From assembly GCA_035771175.1 (NCBI GenBank), contig CM069600.1, positions 10,501,729 through 10,565,728 on the forward strand: a stretch of DNA of 64,000 nucleotides. The letters are read 5' to 3'. Shown in pieces: positions 1 to 10,770 of this stretch. This stretch comes from Paratinospora sagittata. Lineage: Eukaryota; Streptophyta; Magnoliopsida; Ranunculales; Menispermaceae. The position numbers and the translations under genes were made by a program. How positions within the stretch are numbered: position 1 is the first letter of the stretch; each line of letters starts with the position of its first letter. The notes beneath the pieces were generated by a model. It saw only the letters and a list, made by a program, of their open reading frames with translations, was not told the DNA's origin and ran no database searches.

Positions 1-1425
1 ATGGGACCCTGGTTGGTAGACTCCATTGAAGAATTTCATGCTCAAAAAATCAATGTCAGAAGTATGAATTATACTATTCTTTTCTGAGAGTATGATACCA
101 TAAGATTCAGTGATGTCCAGAAACTGAGAAAGAAGGTGTTGATGAGCAGCATCCGTTGTGGAAAACAAAAGGATATCATCAATATAGATTAAAGCTATAT
201 GCAACAAAGGAGCATATATCTTTGTCATAGCTTTCTGGAACAGGGATGGAGCAACCTTAAGACCAAAAGGCATAACCGTCCATTGGTAGTGAGCATTAGG
301 AATGCAAAAAGCGGTTTTGGGACGATCATCTGGGTAAATACCCAATTGCCAAAAACCTGCTTTGAGATCAAATTTGCTATATACTTTGGATCCTGCAAGC
401 AGTGAGAGCTGGGACGATATCTTGGGAAGTGGAAATTTATCGTCACGTAAGAAGGTATTTAAGGGCTTATAATTGATTACAAGCATCTTCTTACCTCGTC
501 GTTGTTCAGCTCGTTTATTGTCATAAAAAGCTTGACATGCCCAATCAGACGTAGTAGGTTTGATCAAACCTTGGGCGCGTAAATCTGCACATTCTATCCG
601 GGCAAGGTCCAGTTCATCAGGAGGCATTCCTGGATGAATGGCTTTAGTAGGATTGATATCTTCATTAAGTTTGAATGGCAAATGAACATAATACTCTTCA
701 TTCTTCCATAGAGGATGAGGATGGTGAAAATCTTTATGAGAATCAGAGAAAGATTTCTGAAGTCTATCTTGAATAGAAGAAACATCCTGTATAGTATACA
801 ATTTCGGAATAGTTGTATACGGAAGAAACTGCTGCTTGTAGGAAATACCTTTGGGCAGTATCTTAAGAGTAGTTTTGGAATAAATATCCATGCCAAATAA
901 GATATCTTTGTCAGGAAGGTCACAACCAATAATATGTGTCCAGGGAATTAAATCGGGGAAGAATTTCAACCCAATTTTCTTAACAGTGATAAGATGTGTC
1001 TGGAAAATTTCATTATTGGCGGCTTTGAAGGATTCAATATGGGGCTTCCAACAATGTTTGGGAAGTATGCGAGGATTCATCATACTCTTGAATGCACCTG
1101 TATCAAAATAAGCAATTACCTTGATAGGATTGTCGAATTTTGATGTAGGAACAGAAATCTGTGCATACGACATCATATGTGATGGAGCTGTTGGAAAGGA
1201 TGGTGAGGAGACCATGCCCATATAATGATCATCATCAGAACTAAAGGAATCATCAGAAGAATAATCTTGATAGGCAAGCAATGTAGCTTCATCAGGAGAT
1301 TCTTGTTCTGAGAAAATAGATTCAATATCCTGATCATCTTGGGGAGAATAGGAATGTTGAATCTGCTGGATCAGATGTTGACTCTTTTTCTTTTCAGGAC
1401 ATTGTTTAGCATAATGACCTGGTTT
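1..1425 (-). pseudogene. Pararetroviral aspartic protease and reverse transcriptase, 3' part missing
   Basis: Downstream of the frame change in the zinc knuckle, the minus strand holds an Asp/Ser/Glu-rich linker, then an aspartic protease with FDTGA (catalytic D-T-G codons at 1096-1104). A long spacer is followed by an RT that has the palm motif FDLKAGFWQ (near 330-360) and the catalytic YIDD box (175-186). By family the protease matures the polyprotein and RT copies pregenomic RNA. I saw no stop in the parts I read, but I did not translate every codon, and the frame leaves the window at base 1. RNase H should lie to the left. Confidence 0.8.
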
Positions 1426-3133
1426 TTTTGCAAATATAACATCTGGAGTCTTTAAGAGAAGAGTTTCGTTGTTTGAAATAACGGAGACGTCTCTTCTTCC
1501 ATGGAAAACCTTTATTATGTTTGGAGAAGAATCGTCTAGGTTTCTTCTTCTTGTTTTTCCAAAAAGGTTTACCTTTACCGTTGTGTCCTTTCTTGCCTGG
1601 ACAAACACATTTCTTCTTGCATCCAATCTCGAGATATTTCCTATCACACGCCTGTTTAATATTAATATGGGGATCAGACATGTCCTTAATAAACTGGCGC
1701 ATTTCACAGAGCTTATCAATGGCTGTGAGGAGTAACTGAAAGATTTCAGCAAAAGTAATTTTTTTCATTGGTCTGCCTGTAGCAATAAGAAGTCGATTGA
1801 GTTCTGGATGGCATTCAGGTGGCAAAGAGGCAATAAAAGTATGCTTCAAATCTGGTTTGTTTGTTCCACCAAAAAGATGATAACGTTGTATCATTCGAGT
1901 AAAGTGGCGGTGAAGATCTTTTTTGTTGAGGGAACAACACTTCATGGTAAAGAATTCTTGTTTGAATTTCTTTTCAATGAGAGAAACGTCACCAACAAAT
2001 TCTTGAAGCATATGATTATAAACATCAACTATAGAAAGTTGAGTGAGTTGAAGAATACGATATTCTCCAAGGGAAAGTAACCAATCACGAACAAAACCAG
2101 TGCATCTTAAGAAGAAATCTACAAGAATAGCTTGTGAGGTTTTACCAGAAATAAGTTGATTGGTCATCCATGCAGCCCATGAAATAAGTTTATTTCGCCA
2201 TTGATCAGATGGAACATCATCAAGATAAAACCAAAGACTACCATTTCTAGGCTTGAAATAATTCTGGGTAGGATCTTGTGGTCGGCGTTGATTAGGTGCA
2301 GAGGTTTCAACCGTGGCTTCAGTGAAATCAACATCTTCATCGGCAGGAATATTAGACGAAGAAGCACCTTGAGCCATGTGAATCTGAGCTAAAGCTGAAA
2401 TATCCATAATCTGAGAATCATCAGAAGAAGCAGAAGTTGCATCATAAGAATCTGCAAGGGGATCAGAAGAATCGGTAACTGCTTCTGTAACTGCTTCAGT
2501 ATCTTCTTCAGAGGATGAAGAAAGATCAATAGATTCAAAAGAATCAGTAGAGGAACCAGATGGAGGTATGGAGGATGTATCGGAGGCAGGGAGTTGGTCA
2601 TCATCATCAGTAGGAGTATCTGCAATATCTTCTTCAGAAAAATAAGGCTGAACTGGGTTACTTGGAGGTGGTTCAGGGTCAGTAGGAGGGAAGGGATTAC
2701 CCTGAGTAGATGAGACCGGTGGGTCAATATACTCTGGTAGTGGTTCCATAGAAGGAAATAAAGGAAGTTTCCTTTTATCTCTGAACATAGGACGAGGACC
2801 ACGGACAGGTGGAGGTCTTGGAGATAGAGAATAAGACTGCGGCTGTGGTGTAGTGGCATCTGCTCGAGATTTGGAAAGTAACAAACTTTGCATAAAAATC
2901 TGAAAGGGATTGGGAGCAGGTGAAGGTGCATACATCGGTGCAGTGGAATGTAACCTGAAAGTGTTGAGAGACATAGGATATGTTTCCGGATAATCAGGTT
3001 GTTGTTGATATTTTTTGAGATCTGCAGTAACATAAGATAATTGTTCCTTGAGATGACGTAACTTTTTTTCTGCTACATCAAATTGAGGACCAGTATATCG
3101 TTGCCGAAGATAATAACGAAGCTGCGCATCCAA
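1406..3133 (-). pseudogene. Pararetroviral capsid-like protein, frame broken in its zinc finger
   Basis: A 575-aa open frame. The N-terminus (~1-45) is helical, followed by Pro-rich and acidic Ser/Asp/Glu-rich stretches, typical of caulimovirid coat-protein precursors. Residues ~300-480 form the capsid-like core, with many Trp and Leu residues. The C-terminus is strongly basic (Lys/Arg clusters ~520-555) and ends at CYICKK, the first half of a CCHC zinc knuckle. The remaining H and C of the knuckle are present just downstream in another frame. The change falls in an A7 run (1423-1429, read as T7 on the plus strand). The role by family is RNA packaging and virion assembly. One Met start is used here, but the frame probably continued from the previous segment. 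Confidence 0.75.
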
Positions 3134-3204
3134 ATCATGGATCTTTGCAGTGAGTTCAGTATAATATTTCTGACTGATATTGGCTTGAATATATGTTTTC
3201 TGAA

Positions 3205-3936
3205 CTAAACTAAACTGGTCGTAGTAGAAGAAAGACTAACAAGTTGATCATCAATTTTCTTCAAAAATTGATTTTGAATAATTGCATTCTTTGTCTGCCA
3301 ATTTAATACTTCTTCAGCCTGAGACAAAGGTTTTGGAGAACCATCAGGACGAATATCAGTAGGCTGAGTGAAAGGCTTAGCCGTCGTCTGATGAGTCGGA
3401 TCAGCTACTCTAGTAAGAGGAGGAAAATCCTGGTCATATGAAGTAACAGGAAAACACTGTTGAACCATAGATGCTGCAGGAGGAGCAGGAGGTTCATAAT
3501 AAGATCGTCGAGCATCAGATCTGCACGAAGAACGTTTGGGCTTTCTTTTCCTTCGAGTGTAATCAGCTTCATATCGACAAGAAGTGTCGATCCAAGATTC
3601 ATCATATTCAATGCCATCCCGGCAAGAACATCCAGGAGCACACATATCTGGATTACAATCCCAAATAAAATGGCCATCAACATGAGAGTGATAGACAAAT
3701 TTGCCATTGGGTTGAAAAGAATGAAGTGGAGGATCTTCAGGATGATGAGTGGAAACTGGCTGGATCATCATGGAATGATGGACAAGAAGAAGTTCCTGTG
3801 GAAGAGTCGGAGACTCAAAATTGATTTTGACGGAGCCGTTTGACTGTTTCTTCATAAGAGGACAAGTAGTACTGGTGACTGGTTCTGATCGTTTCAGAAA
3901 TTGTTCATAATTAGTGAACCAGGTCAAGGGCAACAT
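3205..3936 (-). pseudogene. Pararetroviral polyprotein segment with Cys-rich motif
   Basis: This 243-aa open segment is in the same frame as the upstream movement protein, separated by one TAG. It contains a Cys-rich patch (DCNPDMCAPGCSCRDG, residues ~94-109), a basic stretch (RRKRKPKRSS) and a Pro-rich part, and ends in a predicted helical segment. The function is not known to me. The position between movement protein and capsid suits a petuvirus/florendovirus polyprotein. The frame ends at 3205, but a coiled-coil-like sequence continues in another frame into the next segment, so an indel lies near 3205-3210. Confidence 0.6.
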
Positions 3937-4869
3937 CTATCGGAGATCCTTTTGAGGAATTTGCTTGGGGATCTGGACAATAATAGGAATCTCATTGTCA
4001 TGAACAAAGGCCATGATTGTGCCATGTGGCTTGAGAGTCCTAAGATGAATAGCATGGTCTTGGAGACGAAACACCATTTGATGATGTAAAGTGGCCATGA
4101 CACTATCCATACGATGTTGGACACCAGAAAACCGGACTTGTACCGTAAACCTTGTAGGTAAGGTTGGATCAGATAAACAAATGTTAAACTCAAGAGCAAT
4201 GGTAAAAACCATAGAACCATGACTTAACGTTGTGATTACAGTACCTATGCAGGCATGTTCATAATCCAACAGATTTGTATCTACCAAGGCAACACGAACA
4301 AATAGAGGTACATCGCCTCTACCATGATAGGACAGAACAAGTCGAATTGCACCTAAATGAATATGGGTATAGCCATTAGCTAACCAGTGACGAATGAATT
4401 CAGGTTCAAATTCGAGGGTAATATACTGCTCTTGATGGGTCGATTCAAGCTGACAGTTGGAGAGGGCAGTACTTTGGATATACTCCTTGAGAAGAGGGAC
4501 CTTACGAGAAATTAACGTTCTAACAGACGTAGTAAAATACTGACGTTTTTTTGTAAAAAGACTATAAGGATTTAACAGAGGAGGAACAGTTTCATTAACT
4601 TTACTATCATCTGGGATGTGGATAACTTCTATCAATTGATCTATCTTTGAAGTCTTTGTTTTTAAACAGGATTCTGGGAGACTAGAAAAATTAAAAGATG
4701 AGGACTTAAGTATAGGAGCGGAGGACGACACAGAAGAAGAAGGTTGACTGTCACCAAGGGGATCCATGGATACAAGCAGACTGCTGTCACTTACGCGTAC
4801 GACACTCCTTGCCTGGCTGGACTGTCTCTTTATCCTCTGGATGGAAAACGGTGAAAAACAGAGACCCAA
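3937..4869 (-). pseudogene. Pararetroviral movement protein domain (30K superfamily)
   Basis: A 310-aa open frame. The first ~90 residues are Ser-rich and look disordered. Residues ~115-250 hold the compact beta-rich core, with HLGAIRLVLSYHGR followed by a Val/Leu-rich stretch and an acidic pair, the pattern of caulimovirid 30K movement proteins that line plasmodesmata. A second Met at residue 35 is an alternative start. The frame ends in a TAG directly followed by an ATG in the same frame (3936), and the next segment continues the polyprotein. The stop is therefore either a mutation of a longer ORF or a boundary between adjacent ORFs. A single polyprotein is usual in petuvirus-like genomes, so a mutation is favoured. 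Confidence 0.75.
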
Positions 4870-5146
4870 ATGTTCTGTGACAAAACCACATCCAAACTTA
4901 AAAACTAATCTTAATCCGTTTCAGTCTCAATTGAATCACAAATGACGAAAACAAAGCAAAGACGGAAAATACCAATTAACAGGATAGCAAGTATAATCAA
5001 CACCACTAATAACCAAATGGGAAGATGACTTAACAGTGACATCATGCACTTTCAAAGAACGTACACAGGCGTTCAATTAACTTGATATAGAAGTGTAGAC
5101 AAACACAAGCAAACAATACCAACAGTATTATTGCGCATAACCCGAG
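4870..5146 (-). other. Non-coding stretch upstream of the pararetroviral movement protein
   Basis: About 280 bases between the first ORF and the breakpoint to the Tat-like element. It is A/C-rich on the plus strand and has no ORF. If the viral leader is preserved, this is its 3' part. I looked for the caulimovirid tRNA-Met primer site (TGGTATCAGAGC) and found only a weak resemblance near 5113-5123 that I do not accept. The junction with the Tat-like internal sequence is at about 5147. Confidence 0.4.
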
Positions 5147-5147
5147 A

Positions 5148-5545
5148 AGGGTTCTCAGTAATCAAGGGTTGGCCTTCCTCGGTACCCTGATGGGTCAAAG
5201 CATAGTATTACCCGCTACATCTCGGATGAGACTTTAATCGTTATACTAGGCCGAAGTCATCAAAATCGGACTCCGGCCACCCCTTCTCCTTCCAAAGAAC
5301 AAGACAACTCAGAATTTCCTTCCATACATTCGGGTTGAGCTGAGCAGGAGTTACTCGAATTTGGCTGAGTAGGTGACAAAGTGGCGATTGAATGGGTAGG
5401 GTCAACCCATCATCGAAGAAGTTGGTGTACAGAGCAATCTCTCATTTCCTAGGGTTGTTAGGTCAGTCCCCAGGAGTAGGTGCCCTCAATACAACCCTGC
5501 TAGGTATGCCGAACTCCTTCCTTAATTGAGCAAGATGGTGTTCTT
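5148..5545 (-). pseudogene. Antisense extra ORF remnant, putative gypsy-type transposon domain (PF04195-like), block A
   Basis: Read on the minus strand, this stretch encodes a recognisable plant protein module: LTLPIQSPLCHLLSQ, then PAQLNPNVWKEIL and LVLWKEKGWPE, ending in a stop. The pattern 'G L x x P ... P x Q L x P N x W' is that of the putative gypsy-type transposon domain often found as an additional ORF in Tat-lineage elements. It is antisense to the LTR orientation. In this copy a stop replaces the Trp of the block B RKWEIVLY segment, and there is a further stop upstream. The function is unknown in the family. I name it from memory of the domain pattern. Confidence 0.55.
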
Positions 5546-6303
5546 TTATACTTTAGGGAACATAGTCGACCGAGTAGAATATTTTGCCTATACTGACGAC
5601 TACTGGTTTAATGGACACAAGAGAACGACCCGAGGTACTAGGCTCGATATTACCGAGCACACTTTGTGACCTATCGACTAAAAAGGGAGACACGTCAAAC
5701 ACCTCCCGTTCGGAGCTATGGTGCTCGGTAGCCTCAGAACTCTCCTCGGAACCTTCGTCCTCAAATGACAGAACTATGGCATCCCCTCCTACTCGAGGGT
5801 CATCCCTAACTTCCTCTTTTCCTTTAGAAAAGAAGTCCTCGTAGGAAACTTCCTTTGAGGTAAGAAGAGAAAAAGCGATCTGGTCTGTGGGTGAATCTAT
5901 GCTAGAAGAAGCTATCTAAATAACCTAAAGACTGTACTAACAGACTACCTAGCAAAAAGATAAAAGGAAAAGCTGTGAGTAAGGAGTTACTGCACAAGGA
6001 TGGATGACAAAAATGTTGAGCAAACGACTACCGATCTCTTTAGAGCGCAATAAATGAATGTAGAGGAAATGAAAAGGTATCTAATTTATAGGCGAACGAC
6101 CTGCAGGGCGTAATGATGAGGACGAATATCGAGGCAAAATCAGTGGCGAGTATTCAACGGACGTGCAAGAGTGGTCAGGCTGTCAAGTGGCGCACGTCAG
6201 CATGGTTTTTGAGGCACAACTGTCATGAGCATTAAATAGCTCGGTATATAATGCTTCATCTAACCTTCAAGCAATCAGTCTTGCTCGAAGTTTGAGAGGT
6301 AAA
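5546..6303. other. Tat-like internal region without a clear gene, block A
   Basis: Internal sequence between the antisense remnant and the 3' LTR. An open frame of 86 codons on the plus strand (5584-5844) has no recognisable domain and is frameshifted in the block B copy, so I do not call it a gene. The sequence just left of 6304 should hold the polypurine tract; AGAGGTAAA immediately precedes the LTR. Confidence 0.45.
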
Positions 6304-6937
6304 TGTTGGACCATATACCGAGCATAAGACATGTCAGCCACGCCAGTTTCACCAAGTAGGATGTAATATAGACTATGTAGGTATACCGACCTGTCCTGAA
6401 CAAAGAATATCGATATACTCAGCCATGCATACAGCTCAAGACATGGTCGGTCCTACCGACCTGGATGACTTATTATCCGTCGTAATGATCAGATCAACTT
6501 GGGAGACTTTCAGGTCGGCAGGTTGAGTTACTGACTTGGATGACAGGTCAACAACTATAAAATGACAACATCAGCCCGGTAGGGCATGATGTGTTATGCA
6601 GACCTGAACGAACCGACTTCTTTCCGACTATATCTTTGCTTACAAGCAAACAAATTGGAAGACTCCAGATTGGCGTACCGATCTAACGAGGTACGACTCC
6701 GGAGCGGATGGCGACTAAACGCAGGTTCATATAGGGATAAGGCATGAGTCACTGCGATAAGTTCAGGATTTACTCCTTATCCGACTGTGATAGTGCCTGA
6801 AGTTCTTCTACTACGACTAGGAGGCTACTAAGTCATCCTAATCTAGTAAGGATCGCACCAGATCTTTCTAATTCTACTAGGAATCAAATGTGCTCTTCAA
6901 GCACAAGATTGATTCTTGATTCTACAACAACTCTGCT
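6304..6937 (+). repeat. 3' LTR of the Tat-like element, left segment, block A
   Basis: Starts TGTTGGACCATATACC and matches the complete LTR at 40451-41326. It is interrupted by element Y. The last five bases before Y (6933-6937, CTGCT) are the left target-site copy, one base different from CTACT at the right end. Confidence 0.85.
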
Positions 6938-9354
6938 TGTCACGACCCACGAGCTGTGACGTCATTACTGGCACGGAACCCCGTGTATATCCTCCCTCGA
7001 CATACACGACATCCCGATAAGCCTTCTAACATACACCATAATCCCAAATACACAATAATAAACCCATGAACTTAAATAAGATCATCATATAGAACATACC
7101 CAAAATGACAATCAGAAAATTTTTCCTCAAGTCCATAATGTTCAAAATTACAAAATTATACTTAACCATAAGTACAAACCCATCTAAATGTTAAGTATTA
7201 GCATTAGGTGTTACATAGGACAATTTATCAAAATAAATGTGGAAAAGTACTAAACACCTATGTCAACAAAAGTACGGGAAACGCTTCATAGCTAAGCTTT
7301 CCCTTTCCCGTTCCTATCAGATCCTGAAAAGATAAGGATGAGGAATGAGCTACAACAAGCTCAGTTAATGTCTATTACAAGTAGCAACATATATATGCAT
7401 TTGGGTAAAGCATTTCAAGATCATTAAAACCATTTAATTAACATGGATATAAGCAAGCTTACATACATGCCAAATATAATGCATCATGTCATAAACAAGA
7501 CAATGCATATCATTTTATGAACATGCATATGCAACCTAAACACCTCCTGAGTAAGAACCAATACAAAGGCCAAGTGTGCGCGAAACCCATGCCAATCGAC
7601 CTCTTACCCGTATCTATTAGAAATTCCAATGGGTCGGGCATGTCACCGGGATCAATCCTTTCTCGGAGATCCTGTCTGCACGTACCATTGAAACCCTCTG
7701 CAAGGTCCACAATTGAGGATTCTCGATCGGTCCAATGAGATTCCATAAGAGCCCCATGCTTATGGAATGCAACATAACTCAACTGCTTTCCCAACTGACT
7801 ATGCTCAAATACAGTTCATGAATTCAATAAATCATGCATACTACATTAGATAAGCATCTAAAACATTTTATACTACAATGCCACATATAGAAATCACAAG
7901 TAAAGAAACACTCAAAACTTGATTGGCTAGACTTAGCCAATCCAATTCCAATTCCACAAGTACTAAGATGCCACAAATAACCCTAAAGCACCTCGATCCC
8001 CAATCGGCCTATTTGGGTTACTTAGATCAATTCTATTTCCTGAAAACAACATGGTTTATGCAAAAATTGAAAATCAGTCCAAGTATGCTAACCAACCATG
8101 TTTAAACCCAAATCAAAAGCCAATTAAGATTCTAAAATAATCAAACCCATGAGCCAATTCCATATTGCTCAATTTAACAATTTAATACTAAATCAACCCA
8201 CATTTAACCCAATTGAATGCAATAGGTTGATCCAACCACTATACTACAAGACATTCAATCATAAATAGGGTTAATTAGATTATATTCATGTCAATTTCAT
8301 CAATTGACATCAACTAGGTCAAAATCCCCAAATTTGGGTAAATCCCCAAATTCATTGCAATTTCTCAAATCACATGGCCTAGGCCAAAATTACACTACAC
8401 CTAGGGTTTCCAATGAGTATTTTTACTGAATTCCACCATCAATCGACTAGAGTCATTTATTCAACATAGTTGACATTCAAGTCCAAAGGAAAACCCTAAA
8501 TTCATTTTCTAGGGTTTAGGACCTTTACACATAACCCCTTCAATTTCTTGTTAGAAATTGGGGAATATGGTGTCATTGGGTTTCAAATCACCTTAGGAAT
8601 TCAAATCCCTACCTTACAACTCGTCTCTAAGAGTTTTACACGAAACCCTAACTCCATGAACCACTAAAAATGTGGTGAAATGCTTGAGAAATGTTCATGG
8701 AGTGTAGATCTAAGTCATAGAGGGTTGGTTTTTATCATACCAAGCTCAAAAGAGTAAAACTCAGTCAACCCCTAGGTTAGGGAACACCCAAAACCGTGAC
8801 CCATGGAGAAAACTACACCATTAGAAAGCTTACTCTCATCTTCAATGGTGATTTCATGGAAAGAAATGGAGACAAATACTTACCTTAGGGTGTAGATGGT
8901 GAAGATTTTTCTTGGAAACCTTAGTTTTCCTCCCTTTTTCCTTCTCCAATTCGTCCTTAGCTCATATGAGAAAAGTAGCAACCTTTTCCCCCTTTTAAAA
9001 CACTAAAAATGGCCATTTTTCACCCAAAACCGTGCCCAAAAAATGGATCAGCGAGCTCATCGCTCCCGGGAACTCGCTTGAGAGCTCTACTTCTTGACTA
9101 AGAGCACCTAAACTTTGTTTCGCCACTACGCGCTCAATACTCATTGGAATTTCAAGTATAACCAGTCGTTTTCTATGTAAAAATGTGTTTCGAACTCATT
9201 TATAATATCCCCAGGTCCATTTGACTCACCAATAATTAATTATTATATAATCAACACATATACACAACATATTCCAATATAATTGTCATATTTACCATGT
9301 GTTGAAGTACAACCTTCCCATACATCAAAAGGTGCATTAAATGAGGACATTTAA

Positions 9355-9373
9355 TGTAATACCCAGTATTTCA

Positions 9374-9440
<67 letters not shown>

Positions 9441-10387
9441 CTATTTGGGCAACGCTAGAACGTTCAGCCGCATGCCAGAACGTTCAGGCGCATGACAGAA
9501 CATTCAGGAGCATGCCAGAACGTTCAGGCGCAATGCATGCCCGAACGTTCAGGAGCATGCCAGAACGTTCAGGAGCATGCCAGAACGTTCAGGCGCCAAA
9601 AATCTCTATATAAGGAACCCTCCTCATTTCTCATTCCTCACACCAAATCACCTTCTCTTGTGAATTTCTTCTCCTTTCCACTCATTCTGAGTTTTTAGTT
9701 TTGAGACTCTGTCAGAGACTCTCGGTGCGGTGCAACAAAGTTCTGTCCAGAGGAAAGCGCCATATCTGAAAGCGGTGCAACGAAGTTCTGTCCGGAGGAA
9801 AGCGCCAGATCCGAAAGAAGAGGTTTTTATCTGAAGGTGGGGAACGAAGTTCTGGCATGCGCCTGAACGTTCTGTCATGCGCCTGAACGTTCTAGCGTTG
9901 CCCAAATAGTAATATTTTTTTTGTGAAATACTGGGTATTACAGTAGACATAATGCAGTGTAAATGAACAGTAGACATAATAATAATTGAATGTAAACTTT
10001 AATAAAAGTTATGAAACACGCTAACCTATGTTTCGTTCCCCACCTTCAGATAAAAACCTCTTCTTTCGGATCTGGCGCTTTCCTCCGGACAAAACTTCGT
10101 TGCACCGCTTTCAGATATGGCGCTTTCCTCTGGACAGAACTTTGTTGCACCTCACCGAGAGTCTCGGACAGAGTCTCAAGACTAAAAACTCAGAATGAGT
10201 GGAAAGGAAAGAAATTCACAAGAGAAGGTGATTTGGTGTGAGGAATGAGAAATGAGGAGGGTTCCTTATATATAGATTTTTGGCGCCTGAACGTTCTGGC
10301 ATGCGCCTGAACGTTCTGTCATGCGCCTGAACGTTCTAGCGTTGCCCAAATAGTAATATTTTTTTTTGTGAAATACTGGGTATTACA
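9355..10387. mobile_element. W' inverted-repeat LTR derivative, block A
   Basis: An insertion bounded by a TTTAA target-site duplication (9350-9354 and 10388-10392). The ends are inverted copies of the W LTR start: TGTAATACCCAGTATTTCAC on the left and its reverse complement on the right. The left half (9355 to ~9845) reads as a W LTR head in plus orientation, with a (TA)n microsatellite, seven repeat units of the GAACGTTC type and a TATATAAGG box near 9605. A second reversed head lies at ~9850-9942, and the rest to 10387 is W LTR sequence in minus orientation with its own TATA-like box near 10265. No coding capacity. Confidence 0.75.
9379..9439. repeat. (TA)n microsatellite inside W'
   Basis: About 30 TA units replace the A-run that other W heads have at this place. 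The block B W' has a short A-rich run instead. Confidence 0.95.
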
Positions 10388-10770
10388 TTTAATGTGGTCT
10401 TTTCAACAAGTCACAAGTCAAGATGATGACTTGTTCAACAAGTTACTTATGTGAAGCTTCTCCAACAAGCCACTCACACGCCCATGGAGCAAGCTCCTCT
10501 TCACATGACACAAGCTCCATAGGTCCAAAACTCATTTTTCCATGTTTCGATGCCGAAATGGACTCCAAAACTTTACGTGCACTCTAAACGACATAAAAGC
10601 ATGTCAAGACACTCGAACGTACGCGAGTCGAGCATCAAGTACGCATACGTATACATATAGGGTCAAAATTACGCCATCCAAAGGTACATGCATTACAATT
10701 CTCCCTAACTTAAGGGATTTTGTCCTCAAGATAAAAGAAAGAGAACTAATCTCAGTCAGAAGATCGGGAA

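Larger units (their letters stand above)
1..5146 (-). mobile_element. Endogenous pararetrovirus (Caulimoviridae), truncated at the left edge
   Basis: On the minus strand the order is movement protein, Cys-rich segment, capsid-like protein with zinc finger, aspartic protease and reverse transcriptase. This order, without LTRs or an integrase, is that of caulimovirids of the petuvirus/florendovirus type, where these domains lie in one long polyprotein. The reading frame is broken by a TAG at 3937-3939, a frame change near 3205-3210 and a frame change in an A7 run at 1423-1429. RT is cut by the window edge, so RNase H is not seen. The right boundary is where homology to the Tat-like element starts, near 5147. 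The genus is inferred from gene order only. The copy is a broken genomic relic as read here. Confidence 0.85.
6938..10697 (-). repeat. Y 3' LTR (left), long form, block A
   Basis: Runs from TGTCACGACC to CATTACA; beyond it lies AATTCTCCCTAACTT, on the minus strand the polypurine tract AAGTTAGGGAGAATT. Without the W' insertion (9355-10387) it is about 2.7 kb, against 1.27 kb for the opposite LTR. The extra ~1.46 kb (about 7738-9185) has no target-site duplication or terminal inverted repeat, so a deletion in the other LTR explains the difference. Short open frames here (for example 7510-7794) have no recognisable content. Confidence 0.85.

Noticed and set aside
1423..1429. Programmed -1 frameshift site in the pararetrovirus
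   Set aside because: The codon phase around A7 does not fit the X-XXY-YYZ arrangement for the shift needed; an indel is simpler.
5105..5125. Caulimovirid tRNA-Met primer site
   Set aside because: Only a short core TTGGTAT matches on the minus strand; too weak.
5584..5844. 86-codon open frame in the Tat-like internal region
   Set aside because: Frame not kept in block B and no domain; the clear coding signal there is antisense and further left.
9341..9698. Open frames encoding repeated ERSG/CQNVQA-like peptides
   Set aside because: They are translations of the tandem promoter repeat in W-family LTR heads, not proteins. The same applies to similar frames near 9648-9977, 10011-10241, 21941-22216, 27393-27716 and 46439-46687.
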